Of a DNA stretch of 64,000 nucleotides, positions 41,291 through 50,373 are shown one piece after another. Source of the DNA: Enteractinococcus coprophilus. GTDB lineage: Bacteria > Actinomycetota > Actinomycetes > Actinomycetales > Micrococcaceae. The notes under the pieces were generated by a model, which had not been told where the DNA came from, ran no database searches, and saw only the letters and a program-made list of their open reading frames with translations. Positions within the stretch are counted from its first letter, which is position 1. Every line of letters begins with the position of its first letter. The translations under genes were made by a program, and so were the position numbers. The stretch is taken from contig NZ_VFOU01000003.1 of the NCBI RefSeq assembly GCF_006716305.1, positions 248,001 to 312,000 of the forward strand, written 5' to 3'.

Positions 41291-42871
41291 TTATTTTGAC
41301 TCGCCCGTGCTAGTGGCGTCTTCGGGTGTTTGCGGCGCTACGGGGCGAGAACCTCGAATAAAGAACGCGCCGATGAATCCGATCGCTGCGACAACACCCG
41401 CCACGATGAATGCAATGTTGACGCCGTGCACAAGCCCTTCATTGCCATGTACCACAGGATCGAGGGCAGTGCCGGTCATGACCGTGACTAATACGGCGGT
41501 CCCGACCGAGGCAGCCACCTGACGCATCGTGTTATTGAGTGCGGTACCGTGCGGAATCATCCGCTGTGGCAGCTGGTTTAGGGCGGCAGTCGTTACCGGC
41601 ATAATGACCATGGCGGTGCCAAACATGCGAACCGCATTGAATATTGCCAGGTAGGCAAATGATGTTTCAGGTGTCAGCGCAGTGAACATCAGCGTCGAGG
41701 AAGCCAGCAGCCCGAAACCGACAACGGCTAACCATTTGGCGCCGAAACGGTCGAAGACTCTACCGGTCAACGGCGACATCAATCCCATGATCACCGCACC
41801 CGGTAGCAACATCAAGCCTGACTCGGTGGCCGTAAACCCGGCCATATTCTGCATGTAGAGCGGCAGGATGATCATCCCACCAATCATGGCGATAAACACC
41901 GCCATGCCCAACAGCGTGTTGAGCGTAAACATCGGATTCTTCAGAATCCGGAGTTCCAACATTGGCTCGGGCAGGACCAATTGACGCCAGATAAATAGTC
42001 CGAGGCTAACAAACCCGATAATCAACGGTGCCAACACTTCGACACTGTCCCACCCAGTATTTCCTGCGTTACCAAATCCCAAGAGCATCCCGCCAAAGGC
42101 GAAGGTGGACAGCACGATAGACAAAACATCGAGCCGAGGGTTCGTTGATTCAGTGACGTTATCGAGAATGAAATAGGCAATGATCATGTCGATGATCGCA
42201 ATAGGCAGCATGATCGCAAAGAGCGTCTGCCATGGGAAATGCTCAACGATCCAACCCGACATGGTCGGTCCTATGGCCGGCGCAAAGGAGATGACCAGCC
42301 CGAACGTACCCATTGCTTGGCCGCGCTTATCCATCGGGAAGATGGCAAACAAAATGGTTTGCATCAGAGGCATGATAATGCCACCACCGGCTGCCTGAAT
42401 GAATCTTCCAGCTAACAAGACCGGATAGGTCGGTGACAGCATGGCTAATAACGTGCCCAGGGTAAACAGTCCCATGGCGGCGAAGAACAGGCTTCGTGTG
42501 GTGAACTTCTGAATCAGAAATGCGGTCACCGGAATCATGATCCCGTTGACCAGCATGAACATCGTGGTGACCCACTGAGCTGAATTGGCGGTGATGCCGA
42601 AGTCTTCCATCAACGCGGGCAACGCCGTGTTCATTAACGTCTGATTGAGAATGACCACGAATGCTCCAGAAACCAACGTGGCCAGGACAACATTGCGGTT
42701 CACCGGTTTTCGGCGGCGTGACTTGTCAGCTTTGACGTTGGTGTGTTCGTGCTGCGCCGTGTTATACCGTGCTTCCACGGTCGGAATAGATCCGGTGATT
42801 TCACTAGCCAATAGAGGGTCCTTCTCCTGAGAATTCTGCGATGTCGTGTTGTTATTTACCTGTTCCACCAT
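41291..42871 (-). CDS. DHA2-family multidrug efflux transporter (EmrB/QacA-like, 14 membrane segments)
   Basis: A 526-residue proton-driven exporter. About 14 hydrophobic segments follow a 50-residue polar N-terminus; the first membrane helix contains VVILNQTLMNTALPAL, typical of DHA2, and motif A-like and motif C-like loops (RFIQAAGGGIIMPLMQT) are present. The gene starts at the last base of the tetR stop codon, so the regulator and pump are one transcript. Substrates are unknown; toxic amphiphiles are usual for the family. Confidence 0.9.
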   Translation of the reverse strand: MVEQVNNNTTSQNSQEKDPLLASEITGSIPTVEARYNTAQHEHTNVKADKSRRRKPVNRNVVLATLVSGAFVVILNQTLMNTALPALMEDFGITANSAQWVTTMFMLVNGIMIPVTAFLIQKFTTRSLFFAAMGLFTLGTLLAMLSPTYPVLLAGRFIQAAGGGIIMPLMQTILFAIFPMDKRGQAMGTFGLVISFAPAIGPTMSGWIVEHFPWQTLFAIMLPIAIIDMIIAYFILDNVTESTNPRLDVLSIVLSTFAFGGMLLGFGNAGNTGWDSVEVLAPLIIGFVSLGLFIWRQLVLPEPMLELRILKNPMFTLNTLLGMAVFIAMIGGMIILPLYMQNMAGFTATESGLMLLPGAVIMGLMSPLTGRVFDRFGAKWLAVVGFGLLASSTLMFTALTPETSFAYLAIFNAVRMFGTAMVIMPVTTAALNQLPQRMIPHGTALNNTMRQVAASVGTAVLVTVMTGTALDPVVHGNEGLVHGVNIAFIVAGVVAAIGFIGAFFIRGSRPVAPQTPEDATSTGESK

Positions 42872-43512
42872 TAACCGGCTGGCTCGGGGTGTTGGGTCGC
42901 AAGTCCAAGGTGTTCTAATTGTTTAAACGCCGTCTCGAGCAAGTCATACAGCGGCAGGTCACCTTTGTGAACCCACTGGCGAACCGCCACTCGAATGGCG
43001 CTCATCGCCACGGCGGCCAGCAATTGCGGCGTCATATCGCCCTCAGCATCCACACCCATACGTTCTGCGAGCGCGTCAGCAAACGTGCGCTCGACCATGG
43101 CGATCTTGCCTAGGTGATGTGCCATCAGTGACGGATGGCACTGGGTGAGTCGCTGTCGGGCCAGCACCCGTTCACGGTTCACCGGATCTGCGCCGAAATA
43201 GTTGCTGTATATCACCGCATTGCGAAACGCTTCCAGAGGCGGTTCGTCGCTGGGGCGCTCCAACAGCAACTTGCAGACCTGGTCTGCGCCTTCGGCAGCT
43301 TGCGTGACCAAAGCGTCTTCTTTGGAGGAAAAGTAGTTGAAAAATGTCCTCGACGAAACGCCTGCGGTTTGCGCAATGGCCTCAACCGTGAGGTTTTCGA
43401 GGCCATTTTCTAGCGCGAGGTCGAGTGCAGCGTCCCGGATAGCGCGACGAGTTTCGCGTTTTTTCTGTTGTCGACGTCCTAATCCTGCTGCATGCTCTGT
43501 CATAGATTTCAA
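42871..43512 (-). CDS. TetR-family transcriptional regulator
   Basis: A 213-residue repressor. The N-terminal helix-turn-helix is at about 20-65 (AIAQTAGVSSRTFFNYFSSK), followed by an all-helical ligand domain. Start MKSMTEHAAGLGRRQQKK at 43512 is given; no strong ribosome site is seen and the second Met is possible. It overlaps the efflux gene by one base and almost certainly controls it, with a palindromic operator 14 bases upstream. Confidence 0.9.
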   Translation of the reverse strand: MKSMTEHAAGLGRRQQKKRETRRAIRDAALDLALENGLENLTVEAIAQTAGVSSRTFFNYFSSKEDALVTQAAEGADQVCKLLLERPSDEPPLEAFRNAVIYSNYFGADPVNRERVLARQRLTQCHPSLMAHHLGKIAMVERTFADALAERMGVDAEGDMTPQLLAAVAMSAIRVAVRQWVHKGDLPLYDLLETAFKQLEHLGLATQHPEPAG

Positions 43513-43520
43513 CGCTAAAC

Positions 43521-43547
43521 AAAATCTTGCACACTCTGCAAGTTTTT
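43521..43547. promoter_or_regulatory. Likely TetR operator
   Basis: CTTGCA (43526-43531) and TGCAAG (43537-43542) are perfect inverted arms five bases apart, flanked by A and T runs that nearly continue the symmetry. It lies 14 bases before the tetR gene, in the promoter zone. Confidence 0.7.
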
Positions 43548-43591
43548 ATTCTGGATCGTCTCTCAGCATAGGCGCGACGCTATTCCAGCAC

Positions 43592-44320
43592 CTAGTCGTT
43601 CGCGGGTTTCGGTGACTGGTCTTTGACAATCGTCCACCGTCGGTACGCCCACCATGTCATCACCAGCACAACCGCCCAGCCGATACCAACGACCACACCA
43701 TTTGCCACGTTGGGGTTGGAGATGAAACTGCCAATGGCCACTAGTGAGACCTGGCCGGGAATGATCGCGAGCGCGCTTGCCAGCAGAAAATCGCGTTGAC
43801 TCACCCCAAACGCTCCACTGCCATAGTTCACCGGCCAATATGGAAAGCCTGGTAACAGGCGCAGCATCACCACGGCTTGAAAGCCGGCCTGGTTCAAATG
43901 TCGTTCCGCCGTGCGGTAATGCGATCCCAGTAGTCGGGCGGTGGCTTGTTTCCCTAACCCCCGGGCAATCCAATAAGCGCCCCAGCAGCCAATAAAGACA
44001 CCGATCATCGACAGGATGCTTCCTTCGAGGGTGCCAAATAGCAGACCACCGGTGACCGCCATAACCGTCACAGGGATGGGGGTGAGAGCCACGAGAGCAT
44101 ATGTTCCAATAAACACCAACCAGGCAGCCCAGCCCCAGGACGCGATCATCTGCTGCAGCGAATCGGCAGAGGGTAGGCGAACATTGAACGCCAACCACAA
44201 TAGAACCAGCAGCACGATAATCAATGCAGTGTTGCGGATGATTGAGTCCCAGTGGATTCCACTGTCTTCGGCGGTACTATCCGTCTCCGGCTGCGTTCGC
44301 CCTTCATGTTCAGAAGCCAT
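43592..44320 (-). CDS. TVP38/TMEM64 (VTT-domain) membrane protein
   Basis: A 242-residue inner-membrane protein of the DedA/TVP38 superfamily, relatives of which move or scramble lipids and support membrane homeostasis. The signature FVLRLLPGFPYWPVNYGSG-like stretch (here MLRLLPGFPYWPVNYGSGAF) is at about 152-171, and the family Gly-rich GGLLFGTLEGSILSMIG lies earlier, among about six hydrophobic segments. The start ATG at 44320 opens a polar 25-residue tail. Transcribed alone. Confidence 0.85.
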   Translation of the reverse strand: MASEHEGRTQPETDSTAEDSGIHWDSIIRNTALIIVLLVLLWLAFNVRLPSADSLQQMIASWGWAAWLVFIGTYALVALTPIPVTVMAVTGGLLFGTLEGSILSMIGVFIGCWGAYWIARGLGKQATARLLGSHYRTAERHLNQAGFQAVVMLRLLPGFPYWPVNYGSGAFGVSQRDFLLASALAIIPGQVSLVAIGSFISNPNVANGVVVGIGWAVVLVMTWWAYRRWTIVKDQSPKPAND

Positions 44321-44371
44321 GATTTTACTGTAGTCCTGTCAGACCCGTGCCGCACATGGTCTCGCTTGGCT

Positions 44372-44827
44372 TCAGTCCTCGGGGTGGGTCACCTGTGCGG
44401 CGGCTCGCACTGAATCGAGAACCTTCTCGGCGCGGCGCCCAACCGTGTCGATGCTGGCTTGATCGCGTTTATACATCGCAGCTGCCTGGGCAGTGGCAGC
44501 CAAATCGTTTGCGGCTCGAGACAACAAGCGATGGATGTCATCTGCCCCGGCAGGGATATCTAGGTCGTGTTCACCATAGCGACGACGGGCTAGCATGCAG
44601 ATCGTACGCACCGTGACCAATGCTTCGGTCAAGATGTTGCCGGCGTTGATGAGCCCGTTGAGTTCTTCTTGCGTGAGGCCCCCGGGACGATCAGGATCGA
44701 TGACTTGCCAATACCGGTCCAGGGACCGGGCGAAACGATCATGAGCCTGGCGCCATAACTGGGTGCCAAGCTCCTTATCCAAGGTTTTCGCCTCGCGACG
44801 GCGTGCAAACGGACGGGGTCTCATCAT
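44372..44827 (-). CDS. Hypothetical helical protein
   Basis: A 151-residue soluble, helix-rich protein with a basic N-terminus (MMRPRPFARRREAKTLDK) and conserved-looking blocks LWRQAHDRFARSLDRYWQV and LTEALVTVRTICMLARRRYG. No family is recognised. It lies 11 bases after the quinone oxidoreductase gene in the same direction and is probably co-transcribed; no clear ribosome site is seen. Confidence 0.65.
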   Translation of the reverse strand: MMRPRPFARRREAKTLDKELGTQLWRQAHDRFARSLDRYWQVIDPDRPGGLTQEELNGLINAGNILTEALVTVRTICMLARRRYGEHDLDIPAGADDIHRLLSRAANDLAATAQAAAMYKRDQASIDTVGRRAEKVLDSVRAAAQVTHPED

Positions 44828-44838
44828 GTATTAGTGTC

Positions 44839-45864
44839 TCACATTGTCAACACAATTTTCCCAACCCGGTCCGACTCGCTAAACCGCTCATATGCTGCAG
44901 CGGTCTCGGCCAGCGGGAAGCTTTGGGCAATGAGTGGATCGATGCTCCCGTCAGCTAATAGTGGCCAGATATGTTCGACGACGCCGGCCAGAATCTCACC
45001 TTTTTCCGCAGCGGTGCGCGGCCGCAGCAGATTGCCTGTCAGCACGGCTTGCTTTGCCATCATGCGCAGGAAGTTCACCTCACCCTTGATGCCGCCTTGG
45101 GTACCGATCACTACCCAGCGACCACGATGAGCCAGCACCTTCATATTATCGTCGGCATAGTGGCCAGCGATGATGTCCAGAATAATGTCGACGCCGTGTC
45201 CGTCGGTGATCTCGTGGACGCGATCGACAAAATTCTCGGTCCGATAATTAATCCCGTGGGCACCCAGAAATTCGGTGTACTCAACTTTGGCATCTGAGCC
45301 GGCAGTCGCAATGGGTTTGCCACCCATGGCTTTGACCATTTGAATCGCTGTTGTGCCAATACCGCCGGCGCCACCGTGAATGAGCACCCAGTCTCCAGGC
45401 TGAAACTGCGCGGTCATAAACACGTTGAACCACACCGTGGCAGCAGTCTCGACGATGCCGGCGGCTTCTGTCACATCGAGTTGTTCCGGAACTGGGACAA
45501 CCTGTCGAGCATCGACTGCTACGTATTCGGCATAGCCGCCACCTGCGAGCAAGGCGCACACCCGATCATCTACGTCCCAAGCGGTAACACCTTCACCGAG
45601 TGCGGCAATTTTTCCTGCCACTTCAAGCCCAGGGATGTCGCTGGCGCCCTCAGGGACGTTGTACCCTCCACTGCGTTGGAGCAGATCGGCGTTGTTGATG
45701 CCCGCTGCTTCGACTTTGATGAGAACTTCACCGGCCAGCGGGGTGGGCACTTCGTGCTCCATCATCTGAATATCGGCTGGAGCGTCCTTCGTGGCTTTTT
45801 CGGTCCCTGCCTGAGGAATGAATCGGATGGCTTGCATCTGTGAAGGTAATGACATGCCTTTCAT
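44839..45864 (-). CDS. NAD(P)H-quinone oxidoreductase, PIG3-type medium-chain reductase
   Basis: A 341-residue zinc-free member of the MDR superfamily. The N-terminal substrate domain has VEAAGINNADLLQRSGGYNVPEGASD split around the catalytic fold, and the cofactor motif is HGGAGGIGTTAIQMVKAMGG at about 163. PIG3-like enzymes reduce quinones with NADPH. Several ATGs lie near the start; the outer one is given, while MQAIRFIPQAG, eight codons in, also fits the family. Confidence 0.88.
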   Translation of the reverse strand: MKGMSLPSQMQAIRFIPQAGTEKATKDAPADIQMMEHEVPTPLAGEVLIKVEAAGINNADLLQRSGGYNVPEGASDIPGLEVAGKIAALGEGVTAWDVDDRVCALLAGGGYAEYVAVDARQVVPVPEQLDVTEAAGIVETAATVWFNVFMTAQFQPGDWVLIHGGAGGIGTTAIQMVKAMGGKPIATAGSDAKVEYTEFLGAHGINYRTENFVDRVHEITDGHGVDIILDIIAGHYADDNMKVLAHRGRWVVIGTQGGIKGEVNFLRMMAKQAVLTGNLLRPRTAAEKGEILAGVVEHIWPLLADGSIDPLIAQSFPLAETAAAYERFSESDRVGKIVLTM

Positions 45865-45948
45865 CTTGGCTACTATCTGACGCCCAGGTCAACAGGTGGT
45901 ATATTGCGGCGCTGCAGGCGCGATTATGCTTCAACTACCGCAACCAGG

Positions 45949-45954
45949 TACAAT
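45949..45954 (+). promoter_or_regulatory. -10 box of tRNA-Ser(TGA)
   Basis: TACAAT lies 12 bases before the tRNA. No good -35 is seen at 16-18 bases, so the promoter call is modest. Confidence 0.45.
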
Positions 45955-45966
45955 AAATCCTCGTCT

Positions 45967-46054
45967 GGATGGTTGTCCGAGCGGCCGAAGGAACTGGTCT
46001 TGAAAACCAGAGGGCGGCGATCCCGTCCCGGGGGTTCAAATCCCCCACCATCCG
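45967..46054 (+). tRNA. tRNA-Ser, anticodon TGA
   Basis: An 88-base class II tRNA starting GGATGGTTGTCCGAGCGG. The anticodon stem-loop is CTGGTCTTGAAAACCAG, a long variable arm follows, and the end ACCATCC pairs with the start, with G as discriminator. Confidence 0.95.
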
Positions 46055-46060
46055 CGGAAT

Positions 46061-46093
46061 TTGGCTCCGGAATCTCAAGGATTCCGGAGCCAA
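46061..46093 (+). terminator. Intrinsic terminator of tRNA-Ser(TGA)
   Basis: TTGGCTCCGGAATC pairs perfectly with GATTCCGGAGCCAA, five-base loop, followed by GCTTTT. Confidence 0.92.
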
Positions 46094-46965
46094 GCTTTTA
46101 TCAGCTGCGATTTCACGCCACCGAGAGCAGAGGTCGCATAGACCGCGACACGATGTTTCGCTTAAGTCGCGAGCAGTGCATCAGGCGCCGGCTGCATTTC
46201 GTCAGCTGTGAGCCGTCCTGCATCTTTTCAAGCTGGAGTACAGATCGTCATATCCCAAGCGGACACCACCTAGCTTGAAGCTGCATCATGTCGCGGATGT
46301 CGAATTTGCCGAGGCTATTTGAGCCCACAACCGACTGCTGCTGAAAAGCATCTGGGTCACATGAAGGGTACGTTTTGGACTCTCTAGATGAACGTTTCGG
46401 CGAATGTTACGAGAATTCAGCCCGCAATGAACCAGCTGAAAGATCTTAGCCAGGATGGACTAGGAGCACACTTTTCGCTGCAATCTCCAGCATTCTCATC
46501 CGCAACTTTCAGCGAGCTCTGAGGAATGCTAATGCCTAGTGGGCACTACCTTTCAGCGCATTACCAGAACTAGTCATCATGCGCATACTTGTGCCGCTTA
46601 GTGACCTGAGAGAACTCTTCTCGCAAATTGCAAGTTCATACCTCAAAACCGCCGGAAGTATGACCACCGAGTTTACAAATCGGTCTGAATCGCTATGGTT
46701 GAAAAGTGGGTCAAGCCACCTCGCTCACCGACAAATCCGATGCGAGTGGCAGTAATAAGCAGGCTGGGATGACACGCGTCATGGCGGGGGAAGAAGCCGC
46801 TTTGTAAGTTTCAACAACGAGACTTCGACCGCGTCAAGAAGCGCAATCTTGATGCGGTTATTTGTAATGCGCTTTTCGGCCCAGGCCGATTGAGTACGAA
46901 GGGAAGTACGCCAGCGACGATTCTGATCTGCGCCGATATTCACCCGACTTCTGGAGGATTATTTT
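46094..46965. other. 870-base gene-free stretch after tRNA-Ser
   Basis: No coding frame with a ribosome site and family-like product is seen on either strand. A stretch near 46811-46960 can be read in one frame (KFQQRDFDRVKKRNLDAV and on to the MFS ribosome site) but it has no start and resembles nothing known to me, so it may be a gene remnant. No transposase, integrase or repeat of the tRNA end was found. The end of this region carries the GGAGG of the MFS gene. Confidence 0.5.
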
Positions 46966-48267
46966 TTGAAGACTGAAACGATAGTAAACACGGTAAACAA
47001 GAAGCCGAGGCGACGCACAGGTGGCATAGTCATCACAATCTCGACGCTCTTAGCATTCTCGTACGGGCTTCAGATGTATGCAGTGGTTCCTGCCTACTCC
47101 ACTCTGACCGCCGAGTTTGGTTTGAGTTACTCCCAGGTCGGGCTGATGGTATCGCTGTGGTTCCTCGGCTATGCCTTGGCCCATATCCCGGCTGGGTTCG
47201 CTGCCGCCGCATGGGGCTTGAAACGAGTCGCAGTTTGGGGCGGTATCGTCACTGCGCTGTCGAGTGGACTCATCGCATTGTCAGGCTCTTACGGCTTCAT
47301 GCTCACCTCCCGATTCATCGGCGGCGTCGGCATGTCATTCGTCGTCGCAGCGATCTTCCCGCTCGGTAATTACTGGTCGAAACCAGAAAACGGCAAACTT
47401 GTCGCAGGCATCCTCAACGGCCTTGGTCTAACGGGCGGCTCTGCAATCGGTTTGTACGTATGGACCCTACTTTTGGAGAGCATGGGCTGGAGAAGCAGCT
47501 TGTGGGTCGCGACAGCTATCGGCTTGATCATCGCTATCGCAGCCGCTGCGCTCATCGAAGTTCCATCTCATATGGACGAACTCGAAGGGGACGAATTTAG
47601 CTGGCGCTCCACCATGCAGGTCCTCAAATCCAAGACCATGTGGGGTATCGGGATTGTTTCCGTAGCCGCCTACGGCGCATTCTTCACCGTCTCGCAATTG
47701 GGCCCTGGCTTTGCCGAGTCCGAACACGGTTTCAGCCCGGCCAACGCAAGCCTCCTGGGTCTCGTCATGCTGCTCATTGGTATCCCTGGTTCAATCCTGG
47801 GTGGTATCTTTGCTGACCGCGCTCAGCGATTCCTCTCCACCCTGTGGATTCCTGCCGTCATTATCGTTGCACTGCTAGCACTGATCCCGCTGGTCAACAG
47901 CGTGATGCTATGGATCGTATTGTCGCTCATCGGTGTGTTTGGCATGATGTATCTCTCCCCTGCTAGTGTGTCACCTTCTGAATACCCTGAAGAGGTTTCT
48001 CGTCAGGATTTTGCAACCGCACTGGGGCTGGTTCTCACCCTTGGCAACCTGGGTGCTGTGGTCTTCCCATATGTTTACACTCTGGGCACCCAGCTGGGCA
48101 GCTCCGCACTGGGCTGGTGGTTGATCGCTGGCCTATCTGCTCTGAGTATCCTCGGGATCTTCATGGCTAAAGAATCTCGCATCCCACTCAAGACGCTTGC
48201 TCGTGCAAGAGAAGATGTGCTCGCCCAACGCGCACACTCGAAGAGAGATATGGTCAGTATCTCCTAA
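46966..48267 (+). CDS. Major facilitator superfamily transporter
   Basis: A 433-residue carrier with 12 hydrophobic segments. The start is a TTG at 46966 with GGAGG seven bases upstream, then a basic tail KTETIVNTVNKKPRRRTGG. Motif A-like LAHIPAGFAAAAWGLKRVAV follows helix 2. Its substrate is unknown; position between a gene-poor stretch and the aromatic cluster could mean an anion or aromatic-acid carrier, but this is only context. It ends in its own terminator. Confidence 0.85.
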   Translation: MKTETIVNTVNKKPRRRTGGIVITISTLLAFSYGLQMYAVVPAYSTLTAEFGLSYSQVGLMVSLWFLGYALAHIPAGFAAAAWGLKRVAVWGGIVTALSSGLIALSGSYGFMLTSRFIGGVGMSFVVAAIFPLGNYWSKPENGKLVAGILNGLGLTGGSAIGLYVWTLLLESMGWRSSLWVATAIGLIIAIAAAALIEVPSHMDELEGDEFSWRSTMQVLKSKTMWGIGIVSVAAYGAFFTVSQLGPGFAESEHGFSPANASLLGLVMLLIGIPGSILGGIFADRAQRFLSTLWIPAVIIVALLALIPLVNSVMLWIVLSLIGVFGMMYLSPASVSPSEYPEEVSRQDFATALGLVLTLGNLGAVVFPYVYTLGTQLGSSALGWWLIAGLSALSILGIFMAKESRIPLKTLARAREDVLAQRAHSKRDMVSIS

Positions 48268-48282
48268 CCACTGTCTCCAGAG

Positions 48283-48321
48283 GCCAAGGGCATGAGGCAA
48301 TTTTTGTATCTTGCCCTTGGC
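48283..48321 (+). terminator. Hairpin after the MFS gene
   Basis: GCCAAGGGCA pairs with TGCCCTTGGC around a 19-base loop that contains a T run, 16 bases after the MFS stop. Between it and 48543 no further feature stands out. Confidence 0.6.
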
Positions 48322-48543
48322 ATTTACTAACTGACTCAACGAAACGGCACCACATGACGTACTGGACACCCCGGATGAACCACCGAAGTTCCGAGCGTTC
48401 CCATCAGCGATATCCCAGGCGGCCGATCAGTTTCGCGCCGTGGCTTTGAGCCGTATCCTAGGCTCCCATAGTCTGGCTACCATGGATGTAGACCCAGTCG
48501 GTTAAGTCACCCGACTGCCACACCCAGTCTTGGAGGGACCACC

Positions 48544-50202
48544 GTGACCGACGACGAGCATTCAGACCAAGCCGCCACACGTGCCAATCACCACAGCCCA
48601 ACTGAGCAAACAGCGACGGAACAAGAAACCTCCGAGGGGATGCGTGCCGAAGCTGTAGAGCGGCGAGAACATCGGCGTCGCATTATTGGTTTGATCGGTG
48701 GCGTGGTCGCGGCGGCGTTAATCTTCTTGATTATGCCAACCGAGCTGGCGGTTTGGCCCAGGCTCACAGCCGCTACGGCAGTGCTCATGGCGGTATGGTG
48801 GATGACCGAGGCCATCCCGATTCCCGCAACGGCATTGTTACCGCTCATTATCTTCCCATTGGCGGTCCCGACCGATGAATCCGACGGCGGTGTCACGGTC
48901 TCAGAGATCGGTGCCAACTACGGCAACGACGTGATCTTCTTATTTATGGGAGGTTTCTTACTTGCCTTAGGTATGCAACGGTGGAATCTACACCGACGTA
49001 TCGCACTGCTGGTTTTACGCTGGATGGGCTCCAACACGAAAGCATTGATCGCCGGGTTTATGATTGCCACCGGATTTCTATCGATGTGGGTATCGAATAC
49101 AGCGACCGCAGTGATGATGCTGCCCATTGGCATTTCGGTGCTGCTCTTGGTCAAGCGCATGGCCGATGGCGAGGACACCCAACAAGTTATTACTGCAGGC
49201 GCAGAGACCCATGCCACCGTGGAAGAGACTCAGCAAGTTGCAAAAACAAACTTCGGCACCGGTTTGATGCTTGCCATCGCTTACGCTGCATCCATCGGAT
49301 CTCTCGGCACCATTATTGGTACCCCGCCGAACGCCCTGCTGGCAGCGCACATGGCCGCCAACCATGATCTGGAACTAGGATTTGGGCGCTGGATGCTGGT
49401 AGGTGTACCTTTATCGATCGTGCTGATGTTCGGTGCGTGGTTTATTTTGACAAAGATCATGTTTAAACCGGAACTCGATGAAATCCCCGGCGGCGCTGAA
49501 CTCATTCGCAATGAGTTCAGAAAACTGGGGCCGATGTCTCGAGGCGAATTAACGGTGTTAATTGTCTTCATCATCGCGGCCATTTCCTGGGTGCTGATTC
49601 CGTTAATCTCCGAATACATCTTAGGCCTCGACAGGCCTCTGATCTCCGACGCCGGTATTGCCATGGTTGTTGGACTGGCAATGTTCTTGCTACCGGGCGG
49701 TGCAGCCAAAGGTGTTCGGCTGTTAAATTGGGATACTGCACTGAGTCTGCCTTGGGGTGTGCTGTTGCTGTTTGGCGGCGGTTTAGCACTATCGTCGCAG
49801 TTTTCTGATTCCGGGTTATCCGAATGGTTAGGGACACAAGTAGAAGGACTAGCTGGAGTGCCGGTCTGGGTGTTGGTTGCTTTGTGTGCTGTCGGGATCC
49901 TCCTCCTGACAGAAATGACTTCAAATACCGCGACCGCAGCGACGTTCTTGCCAGTGGCCTCCGGTATTGCATTAGGTACCGGTGTCGAGCCGTTGATGCT
50001 CACCGCACCGGTTGCCTTGGCAGCCACGTGTGCGTTCATGCTGCCGGTGGCGACCCCACCGAATGCGATCGCTTTCGGTTCGGGCTATGTCACAATTGGC
50101 CAGATGGTCAAAGGTGGGGCGCTGATTAATGTGGTCGCAGCCATCTTGATCACCATCACGGCTATGACCTTGTTGGTCTGGGTCTTCGGCATTGCCTATT
50201 AG
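48544..50202 (+). CDS. DASS/SLC13 family sodium:anion transporter
   Basis: A 552-residue membrane carrier for dicarboxylates or similar anions. A polar N-terminus of about 45 residues precedes roughly 11 membrane segments. Both substrate-site motifs are present: SNTATAVMMLPIG at about 183 and SNTATAATFLPVA at about 458, each the family SNT. The GTG at 48544 has GGAGGGA upstream. It precedes an IclR regulator and pobA in the same direction, so it may bring in aromatic acids, beta-ketoadipate or C4 acids for the pathway; that role is inferred. Confidence 0.88.
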   Translation: MTDDEHSDQAATRANHHSPTEQTATEQETSEGMRAEAVERREHRRRIIGLIGGVVAAALIFLIMPTELAVWPRLTAATAVLMAVWWMTEAIPIPATALLPLIIFPLAVPTDESDGGVTVSEIGANYGNDVIFLFMGGFLLALGMQRWNLHRRIALLVLRWMGSNTKALIAGFMIATGFLSMWVSNTATAVMMLPIGISVLLLVKRMADGEDTQQVITAGAETHATVEETQQVAKTNFGTGLMLAIAYAASIGSLGTIIGTPPNALLAAHMAANHDLELGFGRWMLVGVPLSIVLMFGAWFILTKIMFKPELDEIPGGAELIRNEFRKLGPMSRGELTVLIVFIIAAISWVLIPLISEYILGLDRPLISDAGIAMVVGLAMFLLPGGAAKGVRLLNWDTALSLPWGVLLLFGGGLALSSQFSDSGLSEWLGTQVEGLAGVPVWVLVALCAVGILLLTEMTSNTATAATFLPVASGIALGTGVEPLMLTAPVALAATCAFMLPVATPPNAIAFGSGYVTIGQMVKGGALINVVAAILITITAMTLLVWVFGIAY

Positions 50203-50373
50203 ATCAGACCAGACTGGCGATCCAACGTGCGAATAGCCTATGAGCGATACCGTTTGCCCCGCCTATCTACCGTGAAAACCAGCGATCGTGTTGGCGAGCC
50301 TCGACTCAGGGCGCCAACGCTCCTGAGCTGTAGAGTTTCTTATTATTCACGAAACATTACACTCAATGGACGA

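Noticed and set aside
46094-46965. Insertion sequence or prophage remnant
   Set aside because: No transposase, integrase, terminal repeats or copy of the tRNA end could be seen, so only a gene-free stretch is reported.
49281-50039. 252-codon open frame opposite the DASS transporter
   Set aside because: Shadow frame; Ser/Pro/Asn-rich protein without a start signal.
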